Part shown: positions 40,840 through 51,306 of the stretch, in pieces
Position numbering within the stretch: position 1 is the stretch's first letter
How the letters are laid out: each line of letters opens with the position of its first letter
NCBI GenBank assembly: GCA_963742105.1
Contig: CAVUKN010000005.1
Coordinates: forward strand, 1,926,962 to 1,990,961
DNA from: Gp6-AA40 sp963742105
GTDB taxonomy: Bacteria; Acidobacteriota; Vicinamibacteria; Vicinamibacterales; UBA2999
Length of the DNA: 64,000 nt
Reading direction: 5' to 3'
Made by a program: the position numbers and the translations under genes
The notes under the pieces: model-generated
Told to the model about the DNA's origin: nothing
What the model saw: only the letters and a program-made list of their open reading frames with translations
Database searches by the model: none

Positions 40840-42667
40840 ATGACTGTTCAGCGATTGACCGTCGCCGCCATGGCGCTGCTCGTCGTGGGCCTGGTCGGCT
40901 GCCGCCGCAGTGAGACCGCCGCGACGCCGTCCGGAGATACGAAGACCGTGACGCAGTTCCTGGCCGAGGCGAACGAGAACCTGCTGAAACTCGGCAACGC
41001 CGCCAACGAGGCGGGCTGGGTTCAGGACAACTTCATCACCGTCGACACGCAGGCGATCTCCGCCCGTGCCAACGAGGCGTACGTCAACGCCGTCACCGAC
41101 TACGCGAAGCGGGCGGCGCAGTTTCCCGCCGATGCCGGGACGCCGGACGAGCGCCGGCAGCTCACGGTGCTGAAGAACACGCATGACGATGGCCGGGCCG
41201 GCGGATCCGAAGAAGACCGCCGAACTGACCACCGATCGCGGCGCGACTGGCGGCCGCGTACGGCTCCGGCAAGTACTGTCCGCCCGGTCAGGAAGGGTCG
41301 GAAGGCTGTCTCGACGTCGAGGCCGTCACCAAGATCCTCGCGGAGAACCGCGATCCGAAGCGGCTGCGCGAAGTGTGGGAAGGCTGGCACACCATCGGCG
41401 CGCCGATGAAGAACGACTACGTCCGCTTCGTCGAGCTGTCGAACGAAGGGGCGAAGGAAGTCGGCTTTGCCGACACCGGGGCGATGTGGAAGTCGCGCTA
41501 CGACATGGCGCCGGACGCCTTTGCGAAGGAGATGGATCGCCTCTGGGATCAGCTGCGGCCGCTGTATCTGGCGCTGCACACCCACGTGCGCGCCCGGCTC
41601 CACGACAAGTACGGCGACATCGTGCCGCTCGGACGGCCCGATTCCCGCGTACCTGCTTGGCAACATCTGGGCGCAGGAGTGGAACAACGTCTACGACCTG
41701 GTGGCTCCTCCCGGCGGCCGCGGCGTGCCGCTCGACACGATCCTGAAGCAGCGCAAGGTCACGCCGGTGGAGATGGCGAAGTACGGCGAGCACTTCTTCA
41801 CCTCGCTCGGCTTCGATCCGCTGCCGAAGACGTTCTATGAACGCTCGCTGCTGACCAAGCCGCGCGATCGCGATGTGGTCTGCCATGCCAGCGCCTGGGA
41901 CATCAACAACGTCGACGATGTGCGCATCAAGATGTGCATCGATCCGACCGCCGAGGACTTCACGACCATCCATCACGAGCTCGGTCACAACTTCTATCAG
42001 CGGGCCTACGCGCCGCAGCCGCTGATTCTGCGCGACAGCGCCAACGACGGCTTCCACGAGGCGATCGGCGACACCATCGCGCTGTCGGTGACACCGGAGT
42101 ATCTGGTGAAGGTCGGCCTGATCGACAAGGCGCCTGATGCGTCGGGCGACCTGCCGCTGCTGATGGGCCGCGCGCTCGAGAAGCTCGCGTTCCTGCCGTT
42201 CGGCCTGGTGATCGATCAGTGGCGGTGGAGCGTGTTCAGCGGCCAGGTCAAGCCGGACAGCTACAACAGGGCGTGGTGGGATCTGCGGCTGAAGTATCAG
42301 GGCGTTGCGCCGCCGACGCCGCGCGGCGAGGAGTTCTTCGATCCCGGCGCCAAGTATCACGTGCCGGCGAACACGCCGTACGCGCGCTACTTCCTCGCGT
42401 CGGTGCTGCAGTTCCAGTTTCATCGCGCGCTGGCCAAGGCCGCCGGGCTGCACGGCGCCGCTGCACCGCTGCTCGATCTACGACAACAAGGAAGCGGGCG
42501 AGCGGCTGAAGAAGGCGCTGGCCATGGGCGCCTCGACGTCCGTGGCCGGACGTGCTCGAGGCGCTGACCGGTCAGCGCGAGATGGACGCGACGGCGATCG
42601 CCGAGTACTTCGCGCCGCTCAAGACGTGGCTCGACGAGCAGAACCGGGGCGGAAGACGGGCTGGTAG
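40840..42667 (+). CDS. M2-family peptidyl-dipeptidase (ACE-like) lipoprotein (frame breaks)
   Basis: Zinc dipeptidyl carboxypeptidase. Lipoprotein signal AAMALLVVGLVGCRRSE (lipobox LVGC). Family features: FITVDTQAISARANEAYVNA, VWEGWHTIGAPMKNDYVRFV, PAYLLGNIWAQEWNNVYDLV, zinc site TIHHELGHNFYQRAYAPQP (HELGH), ANDGFHEAIGDTIALSVTP (Glu ligand), FLPFGLVIDQWRWSVFSG and ending DEQNRGRKTGW. Breaks near 41175, 41240, 41640, 42468, 42545 and 42655. Corrected length about 605 residues, as expected. Anchored facing the periplasm, it would clip dipeptides from peptide C-termini. The divergent gap to selO is only 25 bp. Confidence 0.9.
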
Positions 42668-43003
42668 AGCCGCACGCGCTTTCGGAAGCGTCAGCTTCCG
42701 TGACATCGACAGCATCTCGCGCAGCGCTTCGCTGTCGATCGCGGCAAGCCGGACGAGCACCAGCGGATACTTCCGGTAGTAGTCGGTCACGTAGTAGGTG
42801 TCGGGCGCGTCTTCGAGCAGCAGTTCGCGATCCTCGAGCGCGATCCGGACGACGAGTGAGTCGGGCTCGGCTGAGGGATGCGAGGCGAGCCCGGCCATGA
42901 AGCAGCTGCCCACCTGCAGCCGCGGCGAGCCGTCGTACCGCGTCGCGGTCACCACGCCAGGCAGCGTCAGGCCGATCCGCGTGACGCGATCGAAGGCGCT
43001 CAC
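42572..43003 (-). CDS. MmcQ/YjbR-family (DUF419) DNA-binding-like protein
   Basis: Small protein of the CyaY-like MmcQ/YjbR fold. GTG at 43003 overlaps the stop of the upstream phosphotriesterase-like gene (GTGA). IGLTLPGVVTATRYDGSPRL, SLVVRIALEDRELLLEDAPD, YYVTDYYRKYPLVLVRLAAI are typical. The C-terminal 40 residues after LTLPKARAA are unlike the family, pass through a palindrome at 42683-42700 and overlap the 3' end of the M2 peptidase by 96 bp, so the natural stop was probably near 42690. Confidence 0.75.
   Translation of the reverse strand: MSAFDRVTRIGLTLPGVVTATRYDGSPRLQVGSCFMAGLASHPSAEPDSLVVRIALEDRELLLEDAPDTYYVTDYYRKYPLVLVRLAAIDSEALREMLSMSRKLTLPKARAALPARLPPRFCSSSHVLSGAKYSAIAVASISR
42683..42700. 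repeat. Palindrome CGGAAGC-GTCA-GCTTCCG between convergent genes
   Basis: Seven-base perfect stem, 16 bp after the M2 peptidase stop and inside the current 3' end of the MmcQ frame. A plausible terminator hairpin for both genes. Confidence 0.65.
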
Positions 43004-44160
43004 GCGCGCTTGCGCGCCCGTTTCGGGACGAACGCCAGCCAGCGCCGCGAGTTGTCGACCATGATCTTCCGCAGGATCTCGTCGCTCACGCCGGCCGCTT
43101 TCAGCTTCGGCAGGAACACCGTCAGCGTCTTCCCGTAGCCGCGCATCGTGTCGGCCGAGAACAGCATCTTGTCCGCGTAGCCGGCCTCGAGCAGCGCCAG
43201 CACCATCGGCACCACGTTGGCGTCGCCGCCGCCGCCCTGCCGATCGAACCCGACGTAGGCGCCGCGACGGCAGATGATCTTGTGCACGTAGACGTTGGCA
43301 TCGACCAGGTTGCCCAGATGGCCGATGACGACCTTGTCGAGCGGTACGCCGGCGTCTTCGAGGATGTCGAGCTGCTCGAGCGCCGCCTTGCCGGGGATTC
43401 CGGTGTGCGTGAAGATCGGGATGTTCGTCGCGACCTGCGCCCGGCCGATCGCGCGGAACACCTTGCGTTCATCGGCGGTGATCTCGTCCCACGATCCGAT
43501 CTCGCCCCACGCGCCCGAGCGTGTCGTCGTCCGCCTGCTTGATGAGCGCATCGACGATCTGGTTCTCGCTCATCGTCGAGATCTCTTTCGGGTACCACGG
43601 CTGCGCGTAGAAGCCGCCGCCGGCGACGATCGGCATGCCCGAGAGCATTGCCGCCTGCCGCAGGAAGGCGATGTCGCGGCCCGAGTCCGGGTGACCCGCG
43701 TCGACGATGCAGGCGACGCCTTCGCTCTTCGCGGTCATCAGCTCCTGCGCCATCAACTTCGGATCGGACATCGGATTCGGCGCTGCGGCCGGCGGCTGGC
43801 GCCGGCGCCGCGTCCGGCGCCGGGGCTGGCGGTCCACCGGGTCCGGCTCCACGCGGCTGCGGGAGCCACCGGTGCGCCAAGCGGCGCAGGCGGTGGTCCA
43901 TTGAGCGCCCGCGCCGCGGCGGTGGCGGCGCTGAACCGCGCGTTGAAGTCGGTGCCAAGCGACATGTGCTCGTGGAACAGCGTCGCGCCGCCGGCGAGTT
44001 CGTCGGGCGCGTAGTCCTTGAGCAGTGTGCGGATGATGGCGCCCCGCGGGAAGGTCGGCGCCTGTGCGGACGCGCCGGCGGGGATCATCGCGGCGGCAGC
44101 GCTGAGGCCGAGCAGTTCCAGCGCGTCGCGGCGCGTGATGCGGGATCGTGAATCAGTCAT
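43000..44160 (-). CDS. Phosphotriesterase-related amidohydrolase, Tat-exported (frame breaks)
   Basis: Metal-dependent hydrolase. Twin-arginine signal SRITRRDALELLGLSAAAAM then AGASAQ. HxH metal motif in GATLFHEHMSLGTDF, VACIVDAGHPDSGRD, IFTHTGIPGKAALEQLDILE, VVIGHLGNLVD and the Asp ligand in KMLFSADTMRGYGK. Between HEHMSLG and DPKLMAQELM there is a Pro/Ala/Gly-rich insert (PPPAPLGAPVAPAA onward) in which the frame breaks (about 43750-43880); another break lies near 43515. Lactonase or phosphotriesterase-like activity is possible; the substrate is unknown. It ends GTGA-overlapped with the MmcQ gene. Confidence 0.82.
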
Positions 44161-44286
44161 GACGCGGGGAGTGTACCCGGGTTGAATCGGTGAATGCGTG
44201 GATGCGTGAATCGTCGCCGGATGGCGGACATCGCGTGGGGCCTTGCGGCCCTTGACCATGCGCGGTGCCCTCACGATCCGAGCGGC
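44161..44286. repeat. Weak heptamer-like repeat (GTGAATGC / GTGGATGC)
   Basis: GTGAATCGGTGAATGC followed by GTGGATGCGTGAATC near 44185-44213, between two minus-strand genes on the 3' side of the DUF336 gene. Periodicity of 7-8 is poor; listed because of its similarity to the clear arrays. Confidence 0.35.
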
Positions 44287-45084
44287 TTACTTGACGGCGG
44301 GAAGCGCGGGCCGCGAATGGCGCCACGTGCGGGCAGTCGGGATGACCCCAGCCGCCGGCGCTGATGCCCGGCATCTGTCCCGGCTGCGGCGTGATGTCGT
44401 AGACGATGTTGTCGGGATGCGTCCGGCATCGCCGCTGATGATGGCCGTGCGCGGCACGTAGTCGAGATCCAGATTGTTGCGCGTCCGCCACGCGATGTTG
44501 TGATCCGCGCACGAGGTGTCGCCGCTGACGCCGACGGCGCCCACCAGCTTGCCGGTGGAGTTGTACAGCGCGAGGCCGCCGCCAAACACGTTGACACCGC
44601 CGATCCGGCCACCGACCATCGGATCGTTCGGCTGACCGTTGTTCTTCGGGTTCCCGCCGTACGCCACGTCGGTGCTGACCGGATTGCTCTCCTGCAGGCC
44701 GAACAGGCTGCCGCCCGGTTGAACCGCGGAATAGAGATTGGCCGTCGACAGCGCCGAGACCGGGCAAGACTGAATGAGTTGGCCGTGTTGGCCTTCTGCG
44801 CGGAGATCACGCGGCTGCCCGGCCACTGGTCGCCGCGGTTGCCACCGGTGAATGCCACGGCGCAGACGACGCCGTCGCGATTGACCATCGTGCCCCACAT
44901 CTCGAGGCCGAAGCCGCCGTTGCCGGCCGCCTGCGCGTCCTTCAACGCCTGCTGAAGCTGCGCCTGGGCTCGGCAGATCCTTGCACGCGACGGCAACGGG
45001 ATCCTCCGCAGCGTGAACGCTGGTGTTGACCAGACCGGCAGCCGCGATCGCAATCGCGCCGGCGATGCACAAACCCTTCTTCAT
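44287..45084 (-). CDS. DUF336 (GlcG/HbpS-like) exported protein (frame breaks)
   Basis: Exported heme-binding-like protein. ATG at 45084 follows GGAGG; signal peptide KGLCIAGAIAIAAAGLVNTS then VHAAED. GlcG/HbpS features: AQLQQALKDAQAAGNGGFGL, DGVVCAVAFTGGNRGDQWPG, VISAQKANTANSFSL, GGVNVFGGGLALYNSTGKLV and GAVGVSGDTSCADHNIAWRT. Breaks near 44970, 44770 and 44440. Members of this fold bind heme or small ligands, some sense redox state; the longer loops here (NPKNNGQPNDPMVGGRIGG) are typical of exported versions. Clustered with other exported proteins, no operon link proven. Confidence 0.75.
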   Translation of the reverse strand: MKKGLCIAGAIAIAAAGLVNTSVHAAEDPVAVACKDLPSPGAASAGVEGRAGGRQRRLRPRDVGHDGQSRRRRLRRGIHRWQPRRPVAGQPRDLRAEGQHGQLIQSCPVSALSTANLYSAVQPGGSLFGLQESNPVSTDVAYGGNPKNNGQPNDPMVGGRIGGVNVFGGGLALYNSTGKLVGAVGVSGDTSCADHNIAWRTRNNLDLDYVPRTAIISGDAGRIPTTSSTTSRRSRDRCRASAPAAGVIPTARTWRHSRPALPAVK

Positions 45085-45304
45085 CACAAACCTCCGGACG
45101 CACGTTCGACGGAAAGCGCGTTGATTAGCGTGAATTCTCGTGTAAAGCGCGCGCATGCGTAGCACGACGTTTTACGCAGCGGATCACGACGAATCCGACG
45201 CGAGCGCGGAGCGCGCGTCAACGGCGACACTCCTCGCCCTGCAAGCAGACTTTGGTCGTTGCGGCGGGCGACTCTGGCGGATGTCGCGCCTTATTGATGG
45301 AACG

Positions 45305-46011
45305 TTACGCGGCGTTCTTCCAGTTGAAGGCGCGAAGTGGCCGTTGTTCTTTCCGCTGTCGTCGTCCCACGACAGCCCCAGCGCATGGACGTGACTGCGG
45401 AGTGCGCGCGCGAGAGCCATCCGGCTACCGACCGGATGACCGGTGTTGTCGATGTACATCGGCTCGGTGAGGGTGGGGTCGATGCCCATGACGCCCTCGG
45501 CGCCCATGTCGACGAGTCCGCCGGCCGTCACCGACCATTTGATGCCCTGGCTGTCGATCTCGATGGGTGCGCGTTCGATGCCGAGGAACGTACCGATCAG
45601 GCCGGCAGCGGCGCCATCGGTCCGCCGGCGCTGCCGCTGGCGATGGCGGCGATGGCGTCAGCGCTGGTCATCGCTGGCGCGCTCGTCGATGACCAGTCCG
45701 ACCGACCAGTTGCCTTCGGCCATCGGGCCGGGCGTGAAGCCGACCACGATGAACGTCAGACCATCGAGTTCGACGCTGCCACTGGAGCCACGCTCGATGT
45801 GCATGGCCATCGCGAAGGTGCACGATCCCTTGGTCGGACGCGCCGTCATCTGCGTCACGATGCACGGCGCGGAGGAGGTCCGCGAACTGCTTCGATCTCG
45901 GCACGTTGCGAGGCAGGAGAATATGTCGGATCCATCAGGTGTCGATGCTCCAGATGCATCGCGGGCGCGATGCCTGATGACACAACACCGTCGGCGTTTG
46001 ACCTTTGACAT
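45305..46011 (-). CDS. DUF1326-domain protein (N-terminus unclear, frame breaks)
   Basis: The central and C-terminal parts are clear DUF1326: AMHIERGSSGSVELDGLTFI, VGFTPGPMAEGNWSVGLVID ERASDDQR, then after a break ADAIAAIASGSAGGPMAPL, IERAPIEIDSQGIKWSVTAG, and the typical end NNGHFAPFNWKNAA (after a last break near 45325, stop at 45305). The N-terminal cysteine-rich part expected in the family is only partly seen (FSCLATC and SAPCIVTQ); the start ATG at 46011 is a guess. Function of the family is unknown. Confidence 0.6.
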
Positions 46012-46046
46012 TGTGCATCGACGCCATCGGGCATTGCCGACGCGAG

Positions 46047-47637
46047 CTATCGCGCGGCGGGTGCCTTACAGGACCAGTTCTTCGCGTCCTTCAGATCGCC
46101 GGTGCCGCTGTACTCGGCGGCCATCGGGTACTGGCACAGCGGGCGGGTCAGGTCTGCGACCGATGCCCATCATCGTGTCCGGCGCGACGCCTTTCTCCAC
46201 CCACTTCTCGAGCGCGCCGATCGAGTCGAAGCTGTTGACGCCCGGGCCGCCGCCGCAGTGGCCCATGCCCGGTGCCATGAAGAGCCGCATCCAGTCACTC
46301 TGGTTCTTCCCCATCTTGTTGAGCACCGACTCGTAGTACCAGACCGTGTTCTCGGGGGTGATGCCGGTGTCGGCCCAGCCGTGCGTGATGATCAGTTTGC
46401 CGCCGCTCTTCTTGTACTTGCTCATGTCGAGGTCGACGGAGTCGACGTAGCCGATCTTCTCGTCGAGATACTTCATGTCGCGATCGAGATCGAACGTCTT
46501 CCAGTCGACGTTCGGATCGTTGTAGGCGATCTTGACCAGGTCGTAGACGCCACCAGGCCCCTGCGTCGACGGCCGCTGCGCACCGATCGGGTTGCCGAGC
46601 GCCTGACCGGAGAAGATCAGCTCACCCTTCGAGTTCTTCACGCCGCCGTAGTAGGTCTCGACCGTCTTCAGCTGCGGGTCGGTGAGGCACGAGTGGCATC
46701 GGCGTTTGCGCCGGCCTTGCACTTCAGCGCGGCGAAGTCGACCTTGCACGCCTTCGGGTTGTTGAGGAACCCTTCCTTCAGCGTGTCGCACTTGTTCATC
46801 ACCAGGTTGTTGACGAGCGCGGCCTGCTCGGCGCTGATCGCGCCCTCGGGATGACGCGTGCAGGTTGACGCTGCGCGCCACGCCGGCGGTCCACATGTGG
46901 ATGTGACGGTTGGCCAGCGAGCCCGCGATGATCCCGTCGTAGTCGTCCGGATAGCGCTGCGCTTCCATCAGCGCCATGCGCCCGCCGGTCGAACAGCCCT
47001 TGAAGTAGGCGAACTGCTCGCTGCGGTCGTAGAACTCCTTGACCAGCTGCTTGCTCTTGAGCGTCATCTCGTGCGTGGCGCGATAGCCGAAGTCGATCAT
47101 CTTTTCGGGATGACCGATGGCCCACTCGCCGCCCTGATGTCTGGTGACCGGTGTCGGTGCCGGCCGTGGCGTAGCCCAGGCGCAGCGCCTGCGGCATGTC
47201 CGTCGCCCAGACCCTGGATCGATCCGGCGAAACCGCCATTGCCGACGCCCATGAACTTGCCGTTCCATTTGTCGGCGGGCGGGAGCCACAGTTCCATCTT
47301 GATGAGCGAGTCGGTCGAGGGCTTGAGATCGAGCTGGACGCGGCAGTGCGCGGGAATCATTGCCGGCGCTGCTGGCGGTCCACCGGCCCGGGCCGGTGGC
47401 GGCGTGCCGCCGCGTGCAGCCTGTCCCGTGGCCGCAGCCGTCGTACCGGCAGCGGCGCCGCGGCCTGGCTGGTCGGCTCCGGCGCCACGCCCGGGTCCGC
47501 CGCCGCGCGCGCGGCGCAGGACCCTCCGGCACCATTTCGACGCTGGTGATGACGGCTTTATCGAGTTTGACTGCGGTCAGACCTTCGCACGGCGTGGCGG
47601 CCGCACCGAGCAGCATGAAAGCAAGAGTGCCGATCAT
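46047..47637 (-). CDS. Tannase/feruloyl-esterase family protein, exported (frame breaks)
   Basis: Serine esterase for plant phenolic esters. Signal-like MIGTLAFMLLGAAATPCEGL, then LTAVKLDKAVITSVEMVPEG and a Gly/Ala/Pro-rich insert of about 60 residues before AHCRVQLDLKPSTDS. IKMELWLPPADKWNGKFMGV, GNGGFAGSI, catalytic Ser in FAYFKGCSTGGRMALMEAQR, PDDYDGIIAGSLANRHIHMW, Asp region LIITHGWADTGITPENT and catalytic His in APGMGHCGGGPG define the family. Breaks near 47160, 46850, 46700 and 46170; the corrected end is AKNWSCKAPAAR with stop at 46047. Probably part of plant-polymer use. Confidence 0.85.
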
Positions 47638-47834
47638 TCAGTGACCTCCTGGGCGCGCGTAGCATGGGCGGTCAATCGGCATCGTGCAACAGGAAAAAGT
47701 GGGTAACCGCGACGGCAGAAATTGCGCCGCCGCGAGGAGCGGCCTTTGGTTGACTTTGTTCGACTGGCGCGGCGACCAAGGCCAGTCCGGCTGGGCTGAT
47801 TCCGCAGCAATCATGCGGGCTGAGCGGCCTTGGC

Positions 47835-48425
47835 ATGCGCTCTGCTCCCTCAGCCGTTGTCGTGACCGGAAACGTCGGGATCAGCCAACCACACACCCAG
47901 CCGCAGCTCATGTTCTGGGTTGAGCAACTCATCGCGTGGGCGAAGACGGTGGCCTCCGCGGCGGTCTACACCATCCTGGTCATGACCTTCGGCTTTCAGG
48001 TGGCACGCGTCGACGGTCAGAGCATGGCGCCGACGCTGGCGAATCGCGATCGCCTGGTCGTGAACAAGTTCACCTACCTGGTGAGCACGCCACGCACGGG
48101 CGACATCGTCATGTTCTACTACCCGATCGATCCCACCGAGGCGTTCGTGAAGCGGATCATCGCCGAGGAAGGTGACACCGTGCGCATCGCCGGAGGTCGC
48201 GTCTACGTGAACGATCAGCCGGTCGACGACAGCTACGTCTCGAACGAATATCGCAGCCACGACAACTTCGGCCCGCAGGTCATTCGCGCCGGCTACTACT
48301 TCGTGCTCGGCGACCACCGCAACGACAGCTCGGACAGCCGCGAGTGGGGCCTGGTCCCGAGGAAGTACATCACCGGGAAGGTTCAGGCCCGGTGGTGGCC
48401 GCTGTTCACCGTGCGCGCGTTCTGA
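47835..48425 (+). CDS. lepB: Signal peptidase I
   Basis: Membrane serine protease that removes signal peptides, in line with the many exported proteins here. N-terminal helix WVEQLIAWAKTVASAAVYTI, box B with the catalytic Ser in VDGQSMAPTLANRDRLVVNK, box D with the catalytic Lys in DPTEAFVKRIIAEEGDTV, and box E YYFVLGDHRNDSSDSREWG. ATG at 47835 is the longest start; ATG at 47910 (MFWVEQLIAW) gives a more usual N-terminus and may be the true one. Intact. It is 17 bp from the next gene. Confidence 0.93.
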   Translation: MRSAPSAVVVTGNVGISQPHTQPQLMFWVEQLIAWAKTVASAAVYTILVMTFGFQVARVDGQSMAPTLANRDRLVVNKFTYLVSTPRTGDIVMFYYPIDPTEAFVKRIIAEEGDTVRIAGGRVYVNDQPVDDSYVSNEYRSHDNFGPQVIRAGYYFVLGDHRNDSSDSREWGLVPRKYITGKVQARWWPLFTVRAF

Positions 48426-48442
48426 ACCCATAATACGGACGC

Positions 48443-49465
48443 GTGCCGCGTCTTCGTGTCCCGGTCGCCATCCTGGCCCTGGCCCTCGGCCTCGCGCTGA
48501 TCGCCCTGGGGCGGCTCGCGCCGGGTCCACCACGCGTCAACATCCGCTGGACCCCGCAGACCACCGATCCACAGCGAGCTGAGGCCGAGCAGTCGCTTCA
48601 TCTGACCGCAGCGATCCGACGCGACGGCCGCACCTGGAGCTACCTGCTCCTCGATACCTCACGCGACAACGTCGGCCGGATTCTCGATCACCCGGCGGTC
48701 GAGGATCGTCATTACATCGGACCTGGCGGGACCTTGGTTCCCGAGGCACCGCCACTGCAGGCATGGTTGCAGGCGCGATACGGTCGACCACCGGCGCGCT
48801 GGATCGCGGCGAGTTGGTGGGCGGCCGGACCGGTGCTGGTGGCGCTCGCCGTCCTCATCGCATGGCCCCAACTCGTGGCATTCGCCGCGACCGCCGACAT
48901 GCGACTGTTGGCCCTGCTGGTCGTCTCTGCGCTGTTGCGTCTGTGGCTGATCGTCTCGGATGGCCAGTACTACTGGCCTGACGAGGGACGATACCGTCGC
49001 GCCCAGGAACTGGTCACCGCGATCTTTGCACGCGACTCGGACGGGATGCGTCTGGTCCTGCAGGAGCCGACATCGCTGCTGTTGAAGCTCGTCGGCGTCC
49101 TGCCGGCGGCGCCGGCTCACGTCGCCGGGTCGCGATCCTTGGCGTTATTACTGCCGCTGTCACGGCGCAGGCCGCGGTGAATGTCACCACGCCTTTACGG
49201 CTGCAGTTCCCGTCGGCCTTCATCGCGGCTGTCGAGCGCCAGTATCCGAAGCCCGTGTTCGAGAACGCGCGTCATCTGTACCCGGGTCCCGAGCCTGTTC
49301 TGATACCTCCTGGCTACCACGAGGTCGTGGTGGCGCCACACCCGCTTCAGTTCGTGCCGTACCAGTACGAAGGTTACACGGCGCAGGAACGTCAGGTGCT
49401 GCGGTCGGAAGACATCCGGATGCGCGCATTCGCACCCGCGGCGCTGACGCCCACGCGGTTTGACG
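48443..49465 (+). pseudogene. GT-C-like membrane protein, internally deleted paralog
   Basis: The first 230 residues match the intact protein at 56598-58403 closely: GPPRVNIRWTPQTTD, EAPPLQAWLQARYGRPPARW and IVSDGQYYWPDEGRYRRAQE. After about 49125 the sequence, in another frame, jumps to the part matching the last 100 residues of the paralog: VAILGVITAAVTAQAAVN, LQFPSAFIAAVERQYPKPVF and FVPYQYEGYTAQERQVLRSE. About 310 codons covering most membrane helices are missing. This is therefore a truncated copy. The 3' end is uncertain and runs towards the convergent VWA gene. Confidence 0.75.
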
Positions 49466-49472
49466 TGACGCG

Positions 49473-50381
49473 TCAGCGCCCCGCTGATGGGCGCTCGAGG
49501 GTCACACCCGACACCAGTTTACCGGTGATGGAAATCGACAGCTTGCCAAGGTCGCCGGTGGCACCGCCCGGACGGTCGAAGGTGATGCGGAACTGTTTCG
49601 CCCCGGGTCCGGACGTCTTGGCGATCTGCGCGCCGATTTCCGGCAGCAGGGTAATCATTCGATTCGGCACATTGAACGCCTCGTACCGGCCACCCGACGC
49701 GCCGGCGGCCGCCTCGGCCACATCCAGTTGAATGCCTTGAATGCGGCCGCTCGAGTTCTTGGTCAGCACCGCGGCATGGACCGTCGTGTGGCGCGCCTGA
49801 ATCTGCGCCATGATCTTCTTCAGGTCACCGTCGCGGACGTCGCTGTCGCCTGACGTCGTGCCCAGGGCAAAGATGGTGTAGGCCGCGTCCGATTTGTCCT
49901 TCGCGATGCGGTCGACCGCTTCGGCCAGCGAGTCCACAAAATGGCCCGTTCCGGAATCAGGGGTGAGCCGGCCCACCGCCTGCAGCAGCTTCTGCTGGTC
50001 GGTGGTGGCCTTCTCGAGAATGCGCGGTTGTGGAGCCGTGGTCACCAGCGTGACTTCCAGCGTCGGCGGCAACGCCGTCAGGAACGCGGTCAGCGCCTTG
50101 CGCAGGTCGGCGATGCTCTCAGAGGGCATCCCCAGGCCGTTATCGATCAGTACCTGGAGTTTTGGCAGCCTCTGGACCGGCTCGATTTTGACGATGGTGG
50201 CCGGCTGACCATCTTCCGTCACGCGCACGTCGTTCGTCGGATCGAGTGTGACGGTGTCGCCTCCACCGGGATCGGTCACTGTCGCCAGCAGGGCCATTTG
50301 TTTCTGTGCGTACCCGATTGAAGATGCCGCCAGGACCAGGGTCACCGCCGCCATTGCTCCAGTCACACGCCGCATAGTCAC
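49473..50381 (-). CDS. Exported VWFA-related protein
   Basis: About 302 residues, intact. Signal peptide VTGAMAAVTLVLAASSIGYA, an N-terminal beta domain DVRVTEDGQPATIVKIEPVQ, then a von Willebrand A-like domain with QVLIDNGLGMPSESIADLRK in place of the DxSxS MIDAS (here D-N-G-L-G, so metal binding is doubtful), VTLVTTAPQPRILEK and YTIFALGTTSGDSDVRDGDL. It resembles the VWFA-related family that is expanded in Acidobacteriota. GTG at 50381 or ATG at 50375. Role unknown, likely protein binding outside the cytoplasm. Confidence 0.75.
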   Translation of the reverse strand: MTMRRVTGAMAAVTLVLAASSIGYAQKQMALLATVTDPGGGDTVTLDPTNDVRVTEDGQPATIVKIEPVQRLPKLQVLIDNGLGMPSESIADLRKALTAFLTALPPTLEVTLVTTAPQPRILEKATTDQQKLLQAVGRLTPDSGTGHFVDSLAEAVDRIAKDKSDAAYTIFALGTTSGDSDVRDGDLKKIMAQIQARHTTVHAAVLTKNSSGRIQGIQLDVAEAAAGASGGRYEAFNVPNRMITLLPEIGAQIAKTSGPGAKQFRITFDRPGGATGDLGKLSISITGKLVSGVTLERPSAGR

Positions 50382-50505
50382 CTCTTACGACAAAGAAGGT
50401 CCCGGAATGGGTGAAGGGTTCCCGATGGGTGCACATCGCTTAGACGCCAAGTCATAGACTCCGGTTGGAACGAGTTGGTTCCACGTCCGCCCTATACTCG
50501 GAGGG

Positions 50506-51306
50506 ATGACAACCGTGCGCCGTGCGGCGATCCTCGCCCTGCTGATTCCGCTGACGGGGAGCCAGGCCTTGGCGTGGGGGCCGGATGGCCACCGAGCGGT
50601 GGCCCGCCTGGCCGAGGCGAGGCTGACCGACAAGGCCAGAGCGGCGGTGCAGGCCCTTCTCGGGGGCGAGTCACTCGCAGACGTCGCGACCTGGGCCGAC
50701 GAGGTCCGCAACACGACTCACCCCGCCACCTACAACTGGCATTTCACGGACGTTCCGATCACCGCGAGGCGGTTCAACCGGACTCGCGACTGCAAACCGA
50801 ACGCTGAGAAGGGCGACTGCTCGGTGGCGGCCTTCGAGCGACTGACGGCGATCCTGTCTGACCCCACCAGATCGGCGCTCGAGCGCCGCGAAGCGCTCTC
50901 GTTCATCGTGCACATCGTCGGCGACATTCACCAGCCGCTTCACTCGGCCGAGCGCGATCACGATCAGGGTGGGAACCTCGTCAACGTGACCCTGCTCGGA
51001 CAGATGACGAATCTGCACGCGGCCTGGGACCGCGGCATCATCGCCGCGTTTCAGGAGAACGAGGCGACGCTCGTGCAGCATGCCGAGCAGTGGCTCGCGT
51101 CACAGCGGGAAGGTGACATTGCCCGCGGCTCATTCATCGACTGGACGAACGACAGTCACGACATCGCCAGGGACATCGTTTACCAGCACGGGGCGGATCA
51201 CGTCATTGACGCGCCGGAGCGCGCCGAAGCGATCCGGATTATCCGAAAGCGGATTGGGCGGGCTGGTGTGCGGCTCGCCAGCGTGCTGAACCGCGCGTTC
51301 GCGTAG
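50506..51306 (+). CDS. S1/P1-type nuclease, exported
   Basis: Secreted zinc nuclease that degrades single-stranded nucleic acids. Signal peptide ILALLIPLTGSQALA leaves Trp at the mature N-terminus (WGPDGHRAVARLAE), which is a zinc ligand in this family. Other ligands: ATWADEVRN, YNWHFTDVPI, FIVHIVGDIHQPLHSAERDH, QGGNLVNV and MTNLHAAWDRGI. 266 residues, intact. Together with the exported 5'-nucleotidase (26090) it would allow use of external nucleic acids, though the genes are far apart. The stop is followed at once by a heptamer array. Confidence 0.92.
   Translation: MTTVRRAAILALLIPLTGSQALAWGPDGHRAVARLAEARLTDKARAAVQALLGGESLADVATWADEVRNTTHPATYNWHFTDVPITARRFNRTRDCKPNAEKGDCSVAAFERLTAILSDPTRSALERREALSFIVHIVGDIHQPLHSAERDHDQGGNLVNVTLLGQMTNLHAAWDRGIIAAFQENEATLVQHAEQWLASQREGDIARGSFIDWTNDSHDIARDIVYQHGADHVIDAPERAEAIRIIRKRIGRAGVRLASVLNRAFA

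Noticed and set aside
45184..45531. A separate 115-codon minus-strand gene
   Set aside because: Its first two thirds are the C-terminal part of the DUF1326 protein; after a frame change the natural end NWKNAA is reached at 45305.
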